In this document: positions 27,157 through 35,611 of the stretch, piece after piece
Layout of the letters: every line of letters begins with the position of its first letter
Position numbering within the stretch: position 1 is the stretch's first letter
NCBI RefSeq assembly: GCF_024496245.1
Contig: NZ_CP101740.1
Span: 2,479,501 to 2,543,500, forward strand
DNA: 64,000 nt
Direction of reading: 5' to 3'
Source of the DNA: Sphingomonas qomolangmaensis
Lineage (GTDB): Bacteria > Pseudomonadota > Alphaproteobacteria > Sphingomonadales > Sphingomonadaceae
Notes under the pieces: generated by a model
What the model was told of the DNA's origin: nothing
The model's input: the letters and a program-made list of their open reading frames with translations, nothing else
The model's database searches: none
Position numbers and translations under genes: made by a program

Positions 27157-27452
27157 GCGGCGACGACTATGTCTATGACGAGGCGAGCGGCGGGTGGGTT
27201 GCGGCGGGGGCGGCGGTTGCCGTCGCTGCCGACGATGGCGTCGTGGTGCGCGATTCGGTGGGCAATGTGCTGGCCGATGGCGACCAGGTGACCTTGATCA
27301 AGGACCTGACGGTCAAGGGCGCGGGGCAGACGCTCAAGCGCGGCACGCTGATCAAATCGATCCGGCTGACCGGCGACGCGCAGGAAATCGACTGCAAGTT
27401 CGACGGCATCAAGGGGCTGGTGCTGCGCGCCGAATTCGTTCGCAAGCGCTAG
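27153..27452 (+). CDS. PhnA-family protein lacking the zinc ribbon
   Basis: A 99-residue protein whose C-terminal 70 residues match the PhnA/YjdM domain: VRDSVGNVLADGDQVTLIKDL, VKGAGQTLKRGTLIKSIRL and DCKFDGIKGLVLRAEFVRK. Full-length PhnA proteins start with a four-cysteine zinc ribbon. Here the corresponding stretch reads DDYVYDEASGGWVAAGAA, keeping the aromatic Y-Y/W spacing but with none of the cysteines. The start is GTG at 27153, overlapping the DUF427 stop. Despite the name, PhnA has no established role in phosphonate use. Function unknown. Confidence 0.83.
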   Translation: MSGDDYVYDEASGGWVAAGAAVAVAADDGVVVRDSVGNVLADGDQVTLIKDLTVKGAGQTLKRGTLIKSIRLTGDAQEIDCKFDGIKGLVLRAEFVRKR

Positions 27453-27517
27453 CTGGCGGGGCGGCGCGAACCGGCGTATTGTCGGCATGGGGCCTCCCGC
27501 CTCTTCAGGAACCGATC

Positions 27518-27643
27518 ATGGCCAAGGGCCAGAAAAAGACCAGCCGCGAGACGCGCAAGCCCAAGGCCGAAAAGCCCCCCAAGCAGAACGCGTCGAACCC
27601 GTCGACCAAGGGCAAGCCGGTGGGGCTCGACGCGAAGAATTGA
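27518..27643 (+). CDS. small lysine-rich protein
   Basis: A 41-residue, strongly basic and probably disordered protein (MAKGQKKTSRETRKPKAEK at its start, ending PVGLDAKN). The composition and codon use are those of a real gene. Similar short lysine-rich proteins are common downstream of small metabolic genes in sphingomonads. A weak AGGAA element lies about 9 bases upstream of the ATG. It may bind nucleic acid, but there is no direct evidence. Confidence 0.6.
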   Translation: MAKGQKKTSRETRKPKAEKPPKQNASNPSTKGKPVGLDAKN

Positions 27644-27689
27644 GGTTCGGGGGCGGGGCTCACGGTGGCGGAACGCTACAAAAGCTACA

Positions 27690-28493
27690 CTACGTACCCC
27701 CCGGATTCGCCCCTTCCGGGCCCGCCGACCCATCTGCCGCCGCACCCGCCTGGCTGGCCGCAGCGATGCTCGCGCGCAGCTCGGCGAGGTCGAATTCGGC
27801 ATCGTCGGCACGTTCGGCCTCTTTGCCCCAGTCCTGGCGAAGCCGGTCGTTTTCGGCGACCAGCTTCTCATGCGCCTCTTCGGGGGTGTCGGGCATGACG
27901 CAGCGGGAGCCCGGCGACATCGGACGCCGGCGCGCGGGCGGATCGCCGAACTGTTCGAGATGCGCATCGTCGCACAGCGCGATCATCGCATCGAAGAGCC
28001 CCAAGGTGTTTGCCTCGGGGTGCCGGCTGGCGGACTTCACCTTGTCGATCCAAGCGCCGTAGCGCATCGGATCGCGATAGCGCAGCAGGAACATCGCCAA
28101 CCTTTCGTCATAATAGCGCCGCTCGCCGACCTGTTTCCCTTGGAAGAAGACCGGGCGCGCGACGCCGTGGATCGCGCGCGAGGTCACCGCGTCCGAAAGC
28201 TGCCCGACGGCATGTTCGAGCGCCCAGCGCCATGCCGCGCGAAAGCTGGCCGCCCTTGGATCGCCGCGCAGCCGATAGGCGGCGACGCGGTTCATCCCCA
28301 CCGATTCGGCGGCCTGGGCGACGCAGCCGGTGGCGGCGAGCGCTTCGATGAACTCGATCTGGCGATCGGGGGTCCAGCCGTCGCTGCGTTCGCGCAGCGG
28401 GACCGGATCGAAATCGGGCATGGCGTTCGCGGCATCGTCGGCTGGCGGCGCGGGCGGGATGGGGCGGCGCGATCTTGGCATGGCGCGAGGCAA
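27690..28493 (-). CDS. HTH-containing protein of unknown function
   Basis: A 267-residue protein. Residues about 38-90 (GWTPDRQIEFIEALAATGCV, then AAESVGMNRVAAYRLRGDP) form a helix-turn-helix resembling terminase small subunits or transposase N-termini. A conserved centre follows with AIHGVARPVFFQGKQVGERRYYDERLAMFLLRYRDP (approximate span 105-140). The C-terminus has a charged coiled coil (EEAHEKLVAENDRLRQDW) and a low-complexity end. This family is frequent in sphingomonad chromosomes as a stand-alone gene; no phage gene is nearby. A second in-frame start at Met25 is possible. Function unknown. Confidence 0.65.
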   Translation of the reverse strand: MPRAMPRSRRPIPPAPPADDAANAMPDFDPVPLRERSDGWTPDRQIEFIEALAATGCVAQAAESVGMNRVAAYRLRGDPRAASFRAAWRWALEHAVGQLSDAVTSRAIHGVARPVFFQGKQVGERRYYDERLAMFLLRYRDPMRYGAWIDKVKSASRHPEANTLGLFDAMIALCDDAHLEQFGDPPARRRPMSPGSRCVMPDTPEEAHEKLVAENDRLRQDWGKEAERADDAEFDLAELRASIAAASQAGAAADGSAGPEGANPGGT

Positions 28494-28595
28494 GCATGAA
28501 TCGGGGGTTGTAGGACAGCGCGTTTAGGCGCGGGTTGGACCGAAATGGCGGTTTGTGTGGGGGTTTGGCATCCATCAGTGGTGGGGCGTGGGGCG

Positions 28596-28623
28596 GTTTC
28601 TCGACTACGCTCGAAACGAACGG
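28596..28623. repeat. interspersed repeat, single arm (family A)
   Basis: This 28-bp stretch matches the right arm at 23125-23152 with one or two changes (GACTACGCTCGAAACGAACG core). It lies alone in the 206-bp gap between two divergent genes. Confidence 0.8.
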
Positions 28624-28699
28624 GGGGCGGGAAACGGACGGTTGGGGGGCACGAAAGCAACGGCTTGGGGGATGATGGCGCTGGGCTTATGCTGGCGCG

Positions 28700-29128
28700 A
28701 TGACCGATGCCGCTGCCCTGATCGCCCGCCTGGACCTCGCCCCGCATCCCGAGGGCGGCTGGTATCGCGAGACGTGGCGCGCCCCTGCCCCCGCGGGCGA
28801 GCGCGCGAGTGCGAGCGCGATCCTGTTCCTGCTCGATGCCGGCGAGCGATCGCACTGGCACCGGGTGGATGCCGCCGAATTGTGGCTGTGGCACGCTGGC
28901 AGCCCGCTCGCGCTGCGCACCGCGGCGAGCGACGCGGGGCCGGTGGAGACGCTGCGGCTGGGCGGCGACGTGCTGGCGGGCGAGATGCCGCAGGGGCTGG
29001 TGCCCGCCGGGTGGTGGCAGGCGGCCGAGGCGACCGAAGGCTGGGCGCTGGTGAGCTGCGTGGTGTCGCCGGGGTTCGGGTTCGAGGGGTTCGAACTGGC
29101 GGCGGCGGGGTGGGCGCCGGGGGATTGA
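28700..29128 (+). CDS. cupin-fold DUF985 protein
   Basis: A 142-residue single-domain cupin of the DUF985/YML079w-like family. Signatures are LDLAPHPEGGWYRETWRAP, AILFLLDAGERSHWHRVDAAELWLWHAG and the C-terminal VSCVVSPGFGFEGFEL. The HWHRVDAAE segment corresponds to the metal/ligand face of cupins. Members bind small molecules, but no reaction is established. It begins the plus-strand run that continues into the toxin-antitoxin genes. Confidence 0.87.
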   Translation: MTDAAALIARLDLAPHPEGGWYRETWRAPAPAGERASASAILFLLDAGERSHWHRVDAAELWLWHAGSPLALRTAASDAGPVETLRLGGDVLAGEMPQGLVPAGWWQAAEATEGWALVSCVVSPGFGFEGFELAAAGWAPGD

Positions 29129-29158
29129 TGTTCGCGCGTTGAGGCGGATGCGCGCTTG

Positions 29159-29172
29159 CTATACCTGTATAG
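29159..29172. promoter_or_regulatory. palindrome at the promoter of the RHH/ParE module, probable autoregulatory operator
   Basis: CTATACCTGTATAG is a perfect 6+2+6 palindrome 15 bp upstream of the antitoxin ATG. It overlaps a possible -10 (TATACC, 29160-29165) with a weak -35 (TTGAGG, 29139-29144) 15 bp before it. Ribbon-helix-helix antitoxins commonly repress their own promoter at such sites, so this is a likely operator. AGGAGG at 29177-29182 is the ribosome binding site. Confidence 0.6.
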
Positions 29173-29187
29173 CGACAGGAGGCGGCG

Positions 29188-29406
29188 ATGCTGGCAGTGC
29201 GATTGGACACCGAAACCGAGGCGAGGCTCGAAGCGCTCGCCGCGCGGACGGGGCGGACCAAGACCTTCTATGCACGCGAGGCGATCGTCGCGCATCTCGA
29301 CGATCTCGAGGATTTCTATCTGGCCGAGGAGCGGCTGCGCGATTTCCGCGACGGCGACGCGATCCCGCTTGCCGATCTGAAGGCGCAGCTTGGCCTGGCG
29401 GATTGA
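29188..29406 (+). CDS. ribbon-helix-helix antitoxin (RelB/ParD-like)
   Basis: A 72-residue antitoxin. Residues 1-45 (MLAVRLDTETEARLEALAAR, then GRTKTFYAREAIVAHL) fit a ribbon-helix-helix fold, and the remainder (FYLAEERLRDFRDGDAIPLADL) is the toxin-binding tail seen in the RelB/StbD-DinJ-like group. A strong AGGAGG ribosome binding site lies 5 bases upstream. It overlaps the downstream toxin by 17 bp. The 14-bp palindrome at 29159-29172 is its likely operator. Confidence 0.85.
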   Translation: MLAVRLDTETEARLEALAARTGRTKTFYAREAIVAHLDDLEDFYLAEERLRDFRDGDAIPLADLKAQLGLAD

Positions 29407-29656
29407 GTTCCTGCCCGAGGCGGCAAAGGAACTGGCCAAGCTCGATCGCACCGCAGCGGCGCGGATCATCAAGACGTTGGAAACGCGGATAGCGGTGCAG
29501 GATGATCCGCGTTCGCTGGGGAGCACGCTCACGGGTGACCATGCTGGATATTGGCGCTGGCAGATCGGTGACTATCACGTGGTGGCGCGGATCGAGGATG
29601 ACCGGGTGTTGATCCTGGTGGTGCGGGTGGCGCATCGGCGCGGGGTGTATCGGTGA
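29390..29656 (+). CDS. RelE/ParE family toxin
   Basis: An 88-residue RelE-type toxin starting at TTG 29390 inside the antitoxin gene. Typical segments are AWRIEFLPEAAKELAKLDRTAAARIIKTL, GDHAGYWRWQIGDYHVVARIEDDRVLILVVRVAHRR (approximate spans). The C-terminal VRVAHRRGVYR matches the RelE catalytic arginine/histidine region, so mRNA cleavage on the ribosome is the likeliest activity. It is paired with the overlapping RHH antitoxin and is the first of two toxin-antitoxin modules in tandem. Confidence 0.87.
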   Translation: MAWRIEFLPEAAKELAKLDRTAAARIIKTLETRIAVQDDPRSLGSTLTGDHAGYWRWQIGDYHVVARIEDDRVLILVVRVAHRRGVYR

Positions 29657-29712
29657 GGGTGGCGGCGTTCGGGCGGGACGATTGCCGCCCCGTTTTACGG
29701 GCACGTCGCGCA

Positions 29713-29740
29713 TTGATGTTTGTACGCGATGGCGTACATT
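29713..29740 (+). promoter_or_regulatory. YefM/YoeB promoter with embedded palindromic operator
   Basis: A possible -35 (TTGATG, 29713-29718) and -10 (TACATT, 29735-29740) are 16 bp apart. Between and over them lies the palindrome TGTACGC-GATG-GCGTACA (29721-29738). YefM antitoxins of E. coli recognise TGTACA-type half-sites, so this fits the known specificity. The expected transcription start falls at or next to the ATG at 29747, implying a leaderless message. Confidence 0.65.
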
Positions 29741-29746
29741 GGCGGC

Positions 29747-30001
29747 ATGGAAAGCCTGAGCATCTCCGAAGCGCGCGCCAATATGAAGGCGGTCGTCGAT
29801 CGCGTCGTCGCCGACAAGGCACCGGTGGCGATCACCCGCCAGCGCGGTGAGGGCGTGGTGATGATATCGGCGAGCGAATGGGCGTCGATCGAGGAAACAT
29901 TGTACCTGCTGCAGTCGCCGGCGAACGCGCGCGCGCTGATCGAATCGATCGCCGAGCTGGACGCCGGCAAGGGTAGCGAGCGCGACCTGATCGCGCCGTG
30001 A
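29747..30001 (+). CDS. yefM: YefM/Phd family antitoxin
   Basis: An 84-residue antitoxin of the Phd/YefM fold. Signatures are SISEARANMKAVVDRVV (5-21), VAITRQRGEGVVMISASEWASIEETLYLL and the end segment ARALIESIAELDAGKG. It neutralises the adjacent YoeB toxin and with it represses the operon. I start at the ATG at 29747; an in-frame TTG nine codons upstream lies inside the palindromic operator. No ribosome binding site is seen, which agrees with leaderless initiation. The stop overlaps the toxin start (GTGA). Confidence 0.9.
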   Translation: MESLSISEARANMKAVVDRVVADKAPVAITRQRGEGVVMISASEWASIEETLYLLQSPANARALIESIAELDAGKGSERDLIAP

Positions 30002-30264
30002 AGCTGGTCTTCTCGTCGCGCGCCTGGGACCAGTATCTCGAATGGCAGGGCGACGATCGGCGCGGGGTGGAGCGGATCAACGCGCTGCTCAAGGAATGCA
30101 TGCGCGATCCCTTTCGCGGGACCGGAAAGCCCGAGCCACTGGGTGGCAACCTAGGGGGCTGGTGGTCGGGCCGCATCACCCGCGAGGATCGGCTGGTGTA
30201 TCGGGTTACGGGTAAGGGTGAGGGGCAGGCGTTGGAAGTGGCGCAGTGCCGGTATCATTATTGA
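29998..30264 (+). CDS. yoeB: YoeB/Txe family toxin
   Basis: An 88-residue ribosome-dependent mRNA interferase. It has the typical start KLVFSSRAWDQYLEWQGDD, the conserved RINALLKECMRDPFRGTGKPEPL, GWWSGRITREDRLVYRV, and the catalytic C-terminus CRYHY (His87/Tyr88, with Glu and Arg upstream). GTG start at 29998 overlaps the YefM stop. A strong terminator overlaps its last codons, closing the operon. Confidence 0.94.
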   Translation: MKLVFSSRAWDQYLEWQGDDRRGVERINALLKECMRDPFRGTGKPEPLGGNLGGWWSGRITREDRLVYRVTGKGEGQALEVAQCRYHY

Positions 30265-30283
30265 TACCGGCACTGCGCGTTTT
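30241..30283 (+). terminator. strong Rho-independent terminator of yefM-yoeB
   Basis: A perfect 17-bp stem (30241-30257 with 30262-30278) and a 4-base loop are followed by GTTTT. The stem includes the last codons and stop of yoeB, so the gene ends inside its own terminator. The convergent gene ends at 30282. Confidence 0.9.
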
Positions 30284-30818
30284 AAATCGCCGCTGGTGGA
30301 GCCCCTTTCGTAGCAGGCCGACCCCCTAGGGCGCGAAAAGCTTGGACCGAGCGATGTGCGCGGCGATCGACATAGGCGAGTACAGCCGCATTCACTTGCC
30401 GTTTAAGCTCTCGTTGGTCGTCTGTCACATTTTTGCGCCGACGATAGAAAACTAGATATTCTGTAGCATCACTATGGCTTATGATCCGGAGCTTGCGAAA
30501 CATTTCGATCGCTTCCTTATTTAAGGAGCGATTTTCGTCATCTCTCACCCGCTTAATCGCAGAAAATATGCGTTTGGACCGCATCCCTAAGAAGCGTTCG
30601 ACGCACACGTTACCGACTTCTGCTGTACTTTGCGTGATCTGGTTCCGCAGAGTGCATATTTGGAAGATAGGATTGTGTCCGCAGAGACAGTCCCGTTCCT
30701 CGCTGGCGCGAAACACGTCCTCCAAATCCCATTCTAGCTTGGCCTGTTGCCAGTCTTGCTCGCTACTGCGCGCAATCATTTCAGCCTTTAGCTGCTCGAA
30801 GTTATACCCTTGACCCAT
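30282..30818 (-). CDS. unknown protein with a Cys-rich putative zinc module
   Basis: A 178-residue cytoplasmic protein that is clearly more AT-rich than its neighbours. Residues about 43-76 read DCLCGHNPIFQIC, then a polar stretch and VGNVCVERFLG. This CxCGH...C...VGxxC arrangement looks like a small zinc knuckle found in various phage- and mobile-element-linked proteins. The rest is charged and helical (SAIKRVRDDENRSLNKEAIEMF). GGAG lies 8 bases before the ATG. No known family can be named with confidence. Base composition and position next to toxin-antitoxin modules suggest horizontal gain. Confidence 0.65.
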   Translation of the reverse strand: MGQGYNFEQLKAEMIARSSEQDWQQAKLEWDLEDVFRASEERDCLCGHNPIFQICTLRNQITQSTAEVGNVCVERFLGMRSKRIFSAIKRVRDDENRSLNKEAIEMFRKLRIISHSDATEYLVFYRRRKNVTDDQRELKRQVNAAVLAYVDRRAHRSVQAFRALGGRPATKGAPPAAI

Positions 30819-30899
30819 CTTGAAAGCTCCGATGGAGCGATCCTGCCAGCATCGCCAACATAGCTGATGCGACCGGCGAGCGGACTCGCCGGTCGGCTT

Positions 30900-31037
30900 T
30901 CAGGCTTTGTCGTTATCGTTCAGGGGAATCCGAAATGCTTGTCCCTTGGGCTTGCAGATGCGGGTCCCATTCCGAAGCGTGATGCATTGACGGAAAATGT
31001 ATGTCTTTCCATCATCACGCATGGCGCGATCTGCCAT
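30900..31037 (-). CDS. 45-residue small protein of unknown function
   Basis: A short protein with the central segment YIFRQCITLRNGTRICKPKG, which has two cysteines in an IFRQCITLxNGxRIC pattern, and the end FRIPLNDNDKA. A near-perfect ribosome binding site (AAGGAG) stands 8 bases before the ATG. The strong initiation signal and the balanced composition make it a credible gene. The fold may be a beta hairpin with a disulfide or metal. It is AT-richer than the core genes. A longer reading frame from 31199 lacks such a signal and is not used. Function unknown. Confidence 0.6.
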   Translation of the reverse strand: MADRAMRDDGKTYIFRQCITLRNGTRICKPKGQAFRIPLNDNDKA

Positions 31038-31332
31038 GGAACGTCTCCTTAAAGGTTGACCCTTTCGTCGGAGCGTGCGATTCCCGCTTTGCACAGCTGA
31101 GGTTTCGCGTCGTTCCGACGTTGAGGCATTGGGGAGGCCGGCCGAAAGGTCGGTCCTCTTCGTCTTCCGGCATTGCCGGGTCCCACATTGATAGGTCACG
31201 TCTCCCGATTCGCTGATTGCCCAATCGTGTCATAGCACGATGAGCACTCAGTGCAACACTTTGGAGTCCGAATGTTCTTGCTTTGGTGGACTTTTAAGAC
31301 TTTGGTTACCGGCGTGCTGCTAGGGTGTCACA
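31038..31332. other. AT-richer spacer without a recognised gene
   Basis: Between the 45-residue gene and the following HTH gene no convincing reading frame is seen. A GNRA-type hairpin (CCGGCCGAAAGGTCGG near 31138-31153) stands out and could be part of a small RNA or the 5' leader of the minus-strand gene. A promoter for the downstream plus-strand gene probably lies near 31270-31320. Confidence 0.45.
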
Positions 31333-31785
31333 ATGGATGATCTGCTACGACAAGCGTACGAGCGTCGAGAGAGGCTTAGACGCGAGCTAGCCGCGCTCGA
31401 TGTTTTTATCGCCAACTCGGAATCGATCGCTTCGGGACCCTCGCCGGACACTCGAGCGAACTATGAGTTCAGATTGGAACCTCCTTCGGCTTCACGCGGG
31501 CGGGCGGTGCGGACTCCGAACCTGAACAAACTTTATGAAGCTGCAGAGCAGACAATACTTCAGGCGGGAAAACCGCTTTCTCGAAGCGAGTTGCTAAAAA
31601 GGCTGGAGCAACAAGGGTTTAGCTTTCCAGGCACTGACAAGGTGAAGGTTTTTGGAACCAACCTCTGGCGTTCGCGCCGCTTCATCAGCCTTAAAGGATT
31701 CGGTTACTGGCCGGAAACACACCCGCTGCCAGCCGCATATGGCAATGCGGAACCCCGAGCATCTATGCTGAAGGCAAACGAATAA
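31333..31785 (+). CDS. putative winged-helix (HARE-HTH-like) protein
   Basis: A 150-residue protein of low GC for this genome. Residues 1-27 form a short coiled coil (AYERRERLRRELAALDVFI). The C-terminal half contains LYEAAEQTILQAGKPLSRSELLKRLEQQGFSFPG then KVFGTNLWRSRRFISLKGFGYW (approximate spans 65-100 and 102-124). That pattern (a helix pair, ..GxPLxxxEL...L...G, then a K..V...L.....F....G..W strand) matches HARE-HTH/winged-helix domains of restriction-linked and chromatin proteins. It may bind DNA. The start has only a weak ribosome binding site. Function unknown; horizontal gain is likely. Confidence 0.6.
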   Translation: MDDLLRQAYERRERLRRELAALDVFIANSESIASGPSPDTRANYEFRLEPPSASRGRAVRTPNLNKLYEAAEQTILQAGKPLSRSELLKRLEQQGFSFPGTDKVKVFGTNLWRSRRFISLKGFGYWPETHPLPAAYGNAEPRASMLKANE

Positions 31786-31810
31786 GCCGCCAAACAAAGG
31801 TCATTAAAGC

Positions 31811-31835
31811 AATCCTCCCCCTTTGGGGGAGGATT
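31811..31835. terminator. palindromic hairpin between convergent genes
   Basis: AATCCTCCCCC/GGGGGAGGATT is a perfect 11-bp stem with a TTT loop between the HTH gene and thiC. It shares the ATCCTCCCCC core with the repeat inside thiC 150 bp away and may serve as a bidirectional terminator. Confidence 0.7.
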
Positions 31836-31840
31836 AGGCT

Positions 31841-33925
<2,085 letters not shown>

Positions 33926-33933
33926 GCAGCACG

Positions 33934-34278
33934 CTAGGCGGGTTCGGGGGCGTCGGCAAGCGCGGCGTGCCAGGCGGCATAGGGGGTGTTGTGCGCCATG
34001 TGGCGGTTGAGGTCAGGGGCGCCGTCGGTCCACCAGACGGGGCCGCGCTCGCCCAAGCCTAGCTTGGCGGCGTCGACGCGGGCGCGGGCCTTGGCCATCG
34101 CTTCGGGGTCGTCGGCGCGCTTGGCTGCCCCCACCGCGCGGCGTGCGTCCATCAGGTCGTGGACCAGCGCGGCGCGGGTGGCTTCGGGGAGGGCCGGGTT
34201 CGCACGGCGCCAGAGCCGGCCGCGCACGACGATGTAGCGGCCGTCGGGGGTTACCGGCGGCTCAGAACGAATAGGCAA
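33934..34278 (-). CDS. conserved protein of unknown function
   Basis: A 114-residue soluble protein with the conserved start SEPPVTPDGRYIVVRGRLWR, a helical centre (VHDLMDARRAVGAAKRA) and the end GLGERGPVWWTDGAPDLNRHMAHNTPYAAW (approximate span). This family is widespread in proteobacteria, usually as a solitary gene, and has no known function. The apparent start is TTG at 34278, inside the last codons of the MipA gene (17-bp overlap), which suggests translational coupling. thiC and its riboswitch follow. Confidence 0.75.
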   Translation of the reverse strand: MPIRSEPPVTPDGRYIVVRGRLWRRANPALPEATRAALVHDLMDARRAVGAAKRADDPEAMAKARARVDAAKLGLGERGPVWWTDGAPDLNRHMAHNTPYAAWHAALADAPEPA

Positions 34279-35146
34279 GGCCGACGGTGCCGAGCCACTG
34301 GTGCGGCGAACCCGCGATCGCGGTGACCGGGCTGGCGCTGAAATCGCCCAGCAACCGGCGATAGGTGCCGCCGACCACCATCTGCAGCCCGCCGGTCAGG
34401 TCGCCGGTGAGCGAATGCGCGCCGGCGAAACCGATCGTGTAGTTCTTCCACCCGCCATCGGCATCGTACACCGGCAGCCCGCTGCGCAGCGATTCGGCGG
34501 CCGAAACGCTGAAATAGGCGTCGCCATAGCCGTTTTCGACGCGCTCGGCCGAGAGGAACAGCCCGACCAGCGCCTTGGTGCTGAGCGGGGTGGTGTAGGC
34601 GACCGTCGGCGTCAGGATGCCGCTGTCGTGCGCGCCGGCGACGTCGTAGCGATAGCTGATCGTCGCCGACAGCCGGTCATAGTCGCTGGTGAGCACCCCG
34701 GTCTTGCCGATGCCGACATAGCCGCCGAGTTCGATCGCGGTGTTGCGCTCGTCGAGCAGCGCCACCTGCGGATCGTCGATCGCGTCGGCGCTGGTGCGGT
34801 TGAAGCCGATGACGCCGATCGGGCCGGCCTGGAGGTCGACCGTCGGGCCATAGCCGTCGCGGATCAGGTCGACGCTGAGGCGGTTGCCGAGGAAACTGTA
34901 GCGGAAGCCCTCGATCTGGCCGATCGCCGCGGGGACCGGCGAGAAGCCGTAATCGTCCGAGCCTTCGTAATTGGGCAGGATTCCCGCGCCGACGCCGACG
35001 ATCGTGAAGTCGCCGCGCGGATCGGCGGTCTCGGGGTCGGGGATCGCCGAAGGCGGGGGGACGGCGTCCTGCGCCAGCGCGGGGACCGACAGCAACGACA
35101 GGCCGGCACCGGCCAGCAACAAAAGCTTGGTTTTCAAGGAAGACAC
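34262..35146 (-). CDS. MipA/OmpV family outer-membrane protein
   Basis: A 294-residue beta-barrel protein with a signal peptide (1-25, cleavage after ALAQ region). Family features are GDFTIVGVGAGILPNYEGSDDYGFSPVPAA (approximate span 45-74), GRGPxxD-like DGYGPTVDLQAGPIGV and a terminal phenylalanine (GLAYSF) for BAM-dependent assembly. MipA scaffolds MltA and PBP1B in E. coli, whereas OmpV-like members are immunogenic barrels or take part in kanamycin and nutrient responses. The exact role is not decided by sequence. Confidence 0.88.
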   Translation of the reverse strand: MSSLKTKLLLLAGAGLSLLSVPALAQDAVPPPSAIPDPETADPRGDFTIVGVGAGILPNYEGSDDYGFSPVPAAIGQIEGFRYSFLGNRLSVDLIRDGYGPTVDLQAGPIGVIGFNRTSADAIDDPQVALLDERNTAIELGGYVGIGKTGVLTSDYDRLSATISYRYDVAGAHDSGILTPTVAYTTPLSTKALVGLFLSAERVENGYGDAYFSVSAAESLRSGLPVYDADGGWKNYTIGFAGAHSLTGDLTGGLQMVVGGTYRRLLGDFSASPVTAIAGSPHQWLGTVGLAYSF

Positions 35147-35203
35147 ACTCCGAGGATTTCCAGCCGAACGCCAGCGTTCAGTTATTGGTTCCGCCGCAGC
35201 GCG

Positions 35204-35611
35204 TCATAGCATGTAACGAAGCTTCACCTGTTGTATTTGGGCATCGTTGCCGAAGGCGAAGCGCGCCGCCGAAAAGCGCGGCGGGCCAAAGCCGATGCGC
35301 GGGTTGCGCGAGAATCCGAAGCCTTCGCGCGGGATGCCCGCGAAGGTATCGAGCTTGCGGTTGGCGTTCTCGTCGTGGAACACCGCGATCGCGTAATTGC
35401 CGTGGGGGAGCGCGTCGAAGCGCATCGCGCGGTCGCCCGCGGGAACGACGCGGCTCACCGCGCGGGCGTCGTCGATGCAATTGGGGAAATTGTCGGGATC
35501 GGCGGTGAGGCAGAATTGGAGCACGCCGCGCGCGTTGCGCAGCTCGGCGACCTCAACCTTCAGCTGCGACACCGGCATCGCGCCGCCCAGCGCGATCGCC
35601 GCCAGCGGCAA
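35204..35611 (-). CDS. DUF2141 secreted protein
   Basis: A small periplasmic protein of the DUF2141 family: KVEVAELRNARGVLQFCLTAD, DALPHGNYAIAVFHDENANRKLDTF and PREGFGFSRNPRIGFGPPRF are the conserved parts. The start is unclear. The hydrophobic signal segment (LLALPLAAIALGGA) begins inside the 3' end of the sterol desaturase gene and no ATG precedes it. TTG at 35611 is the nearest usual start; a CTG at 35629 would give a fuller signal peptide. Overlap with the desaturase gene suggests that a small deletion or frameshift fused the two ends. Function of DUF2141 is unknown. Confidence 0.75.
   Translation of the reverse strand: MPLAAIALGGAMPVSQLKVEVAELRNARGVLQFCLTADPDNFPNCIDDARAVSRVVPAGDRAMRFDALPHGNYAIAVFHDENANRKLDTFAGIPREGFGFSRNPRIGFGPPRFSAARFAFGNDAQIQQVKLRYML

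Noticed and set aside
27690-28493. Prophage remnant (terminase small subunit)
   Set aside because: Only a terminase-like HTH is seen; no large terminase, portal, capsid or integrase gene is near.
30900-31199. 99-codon version of the small protein gene
   Set aside because: The first 54 codons are basic, lack a ribosome binding site and look unlike a protein; the internal ATG has an excellent one.
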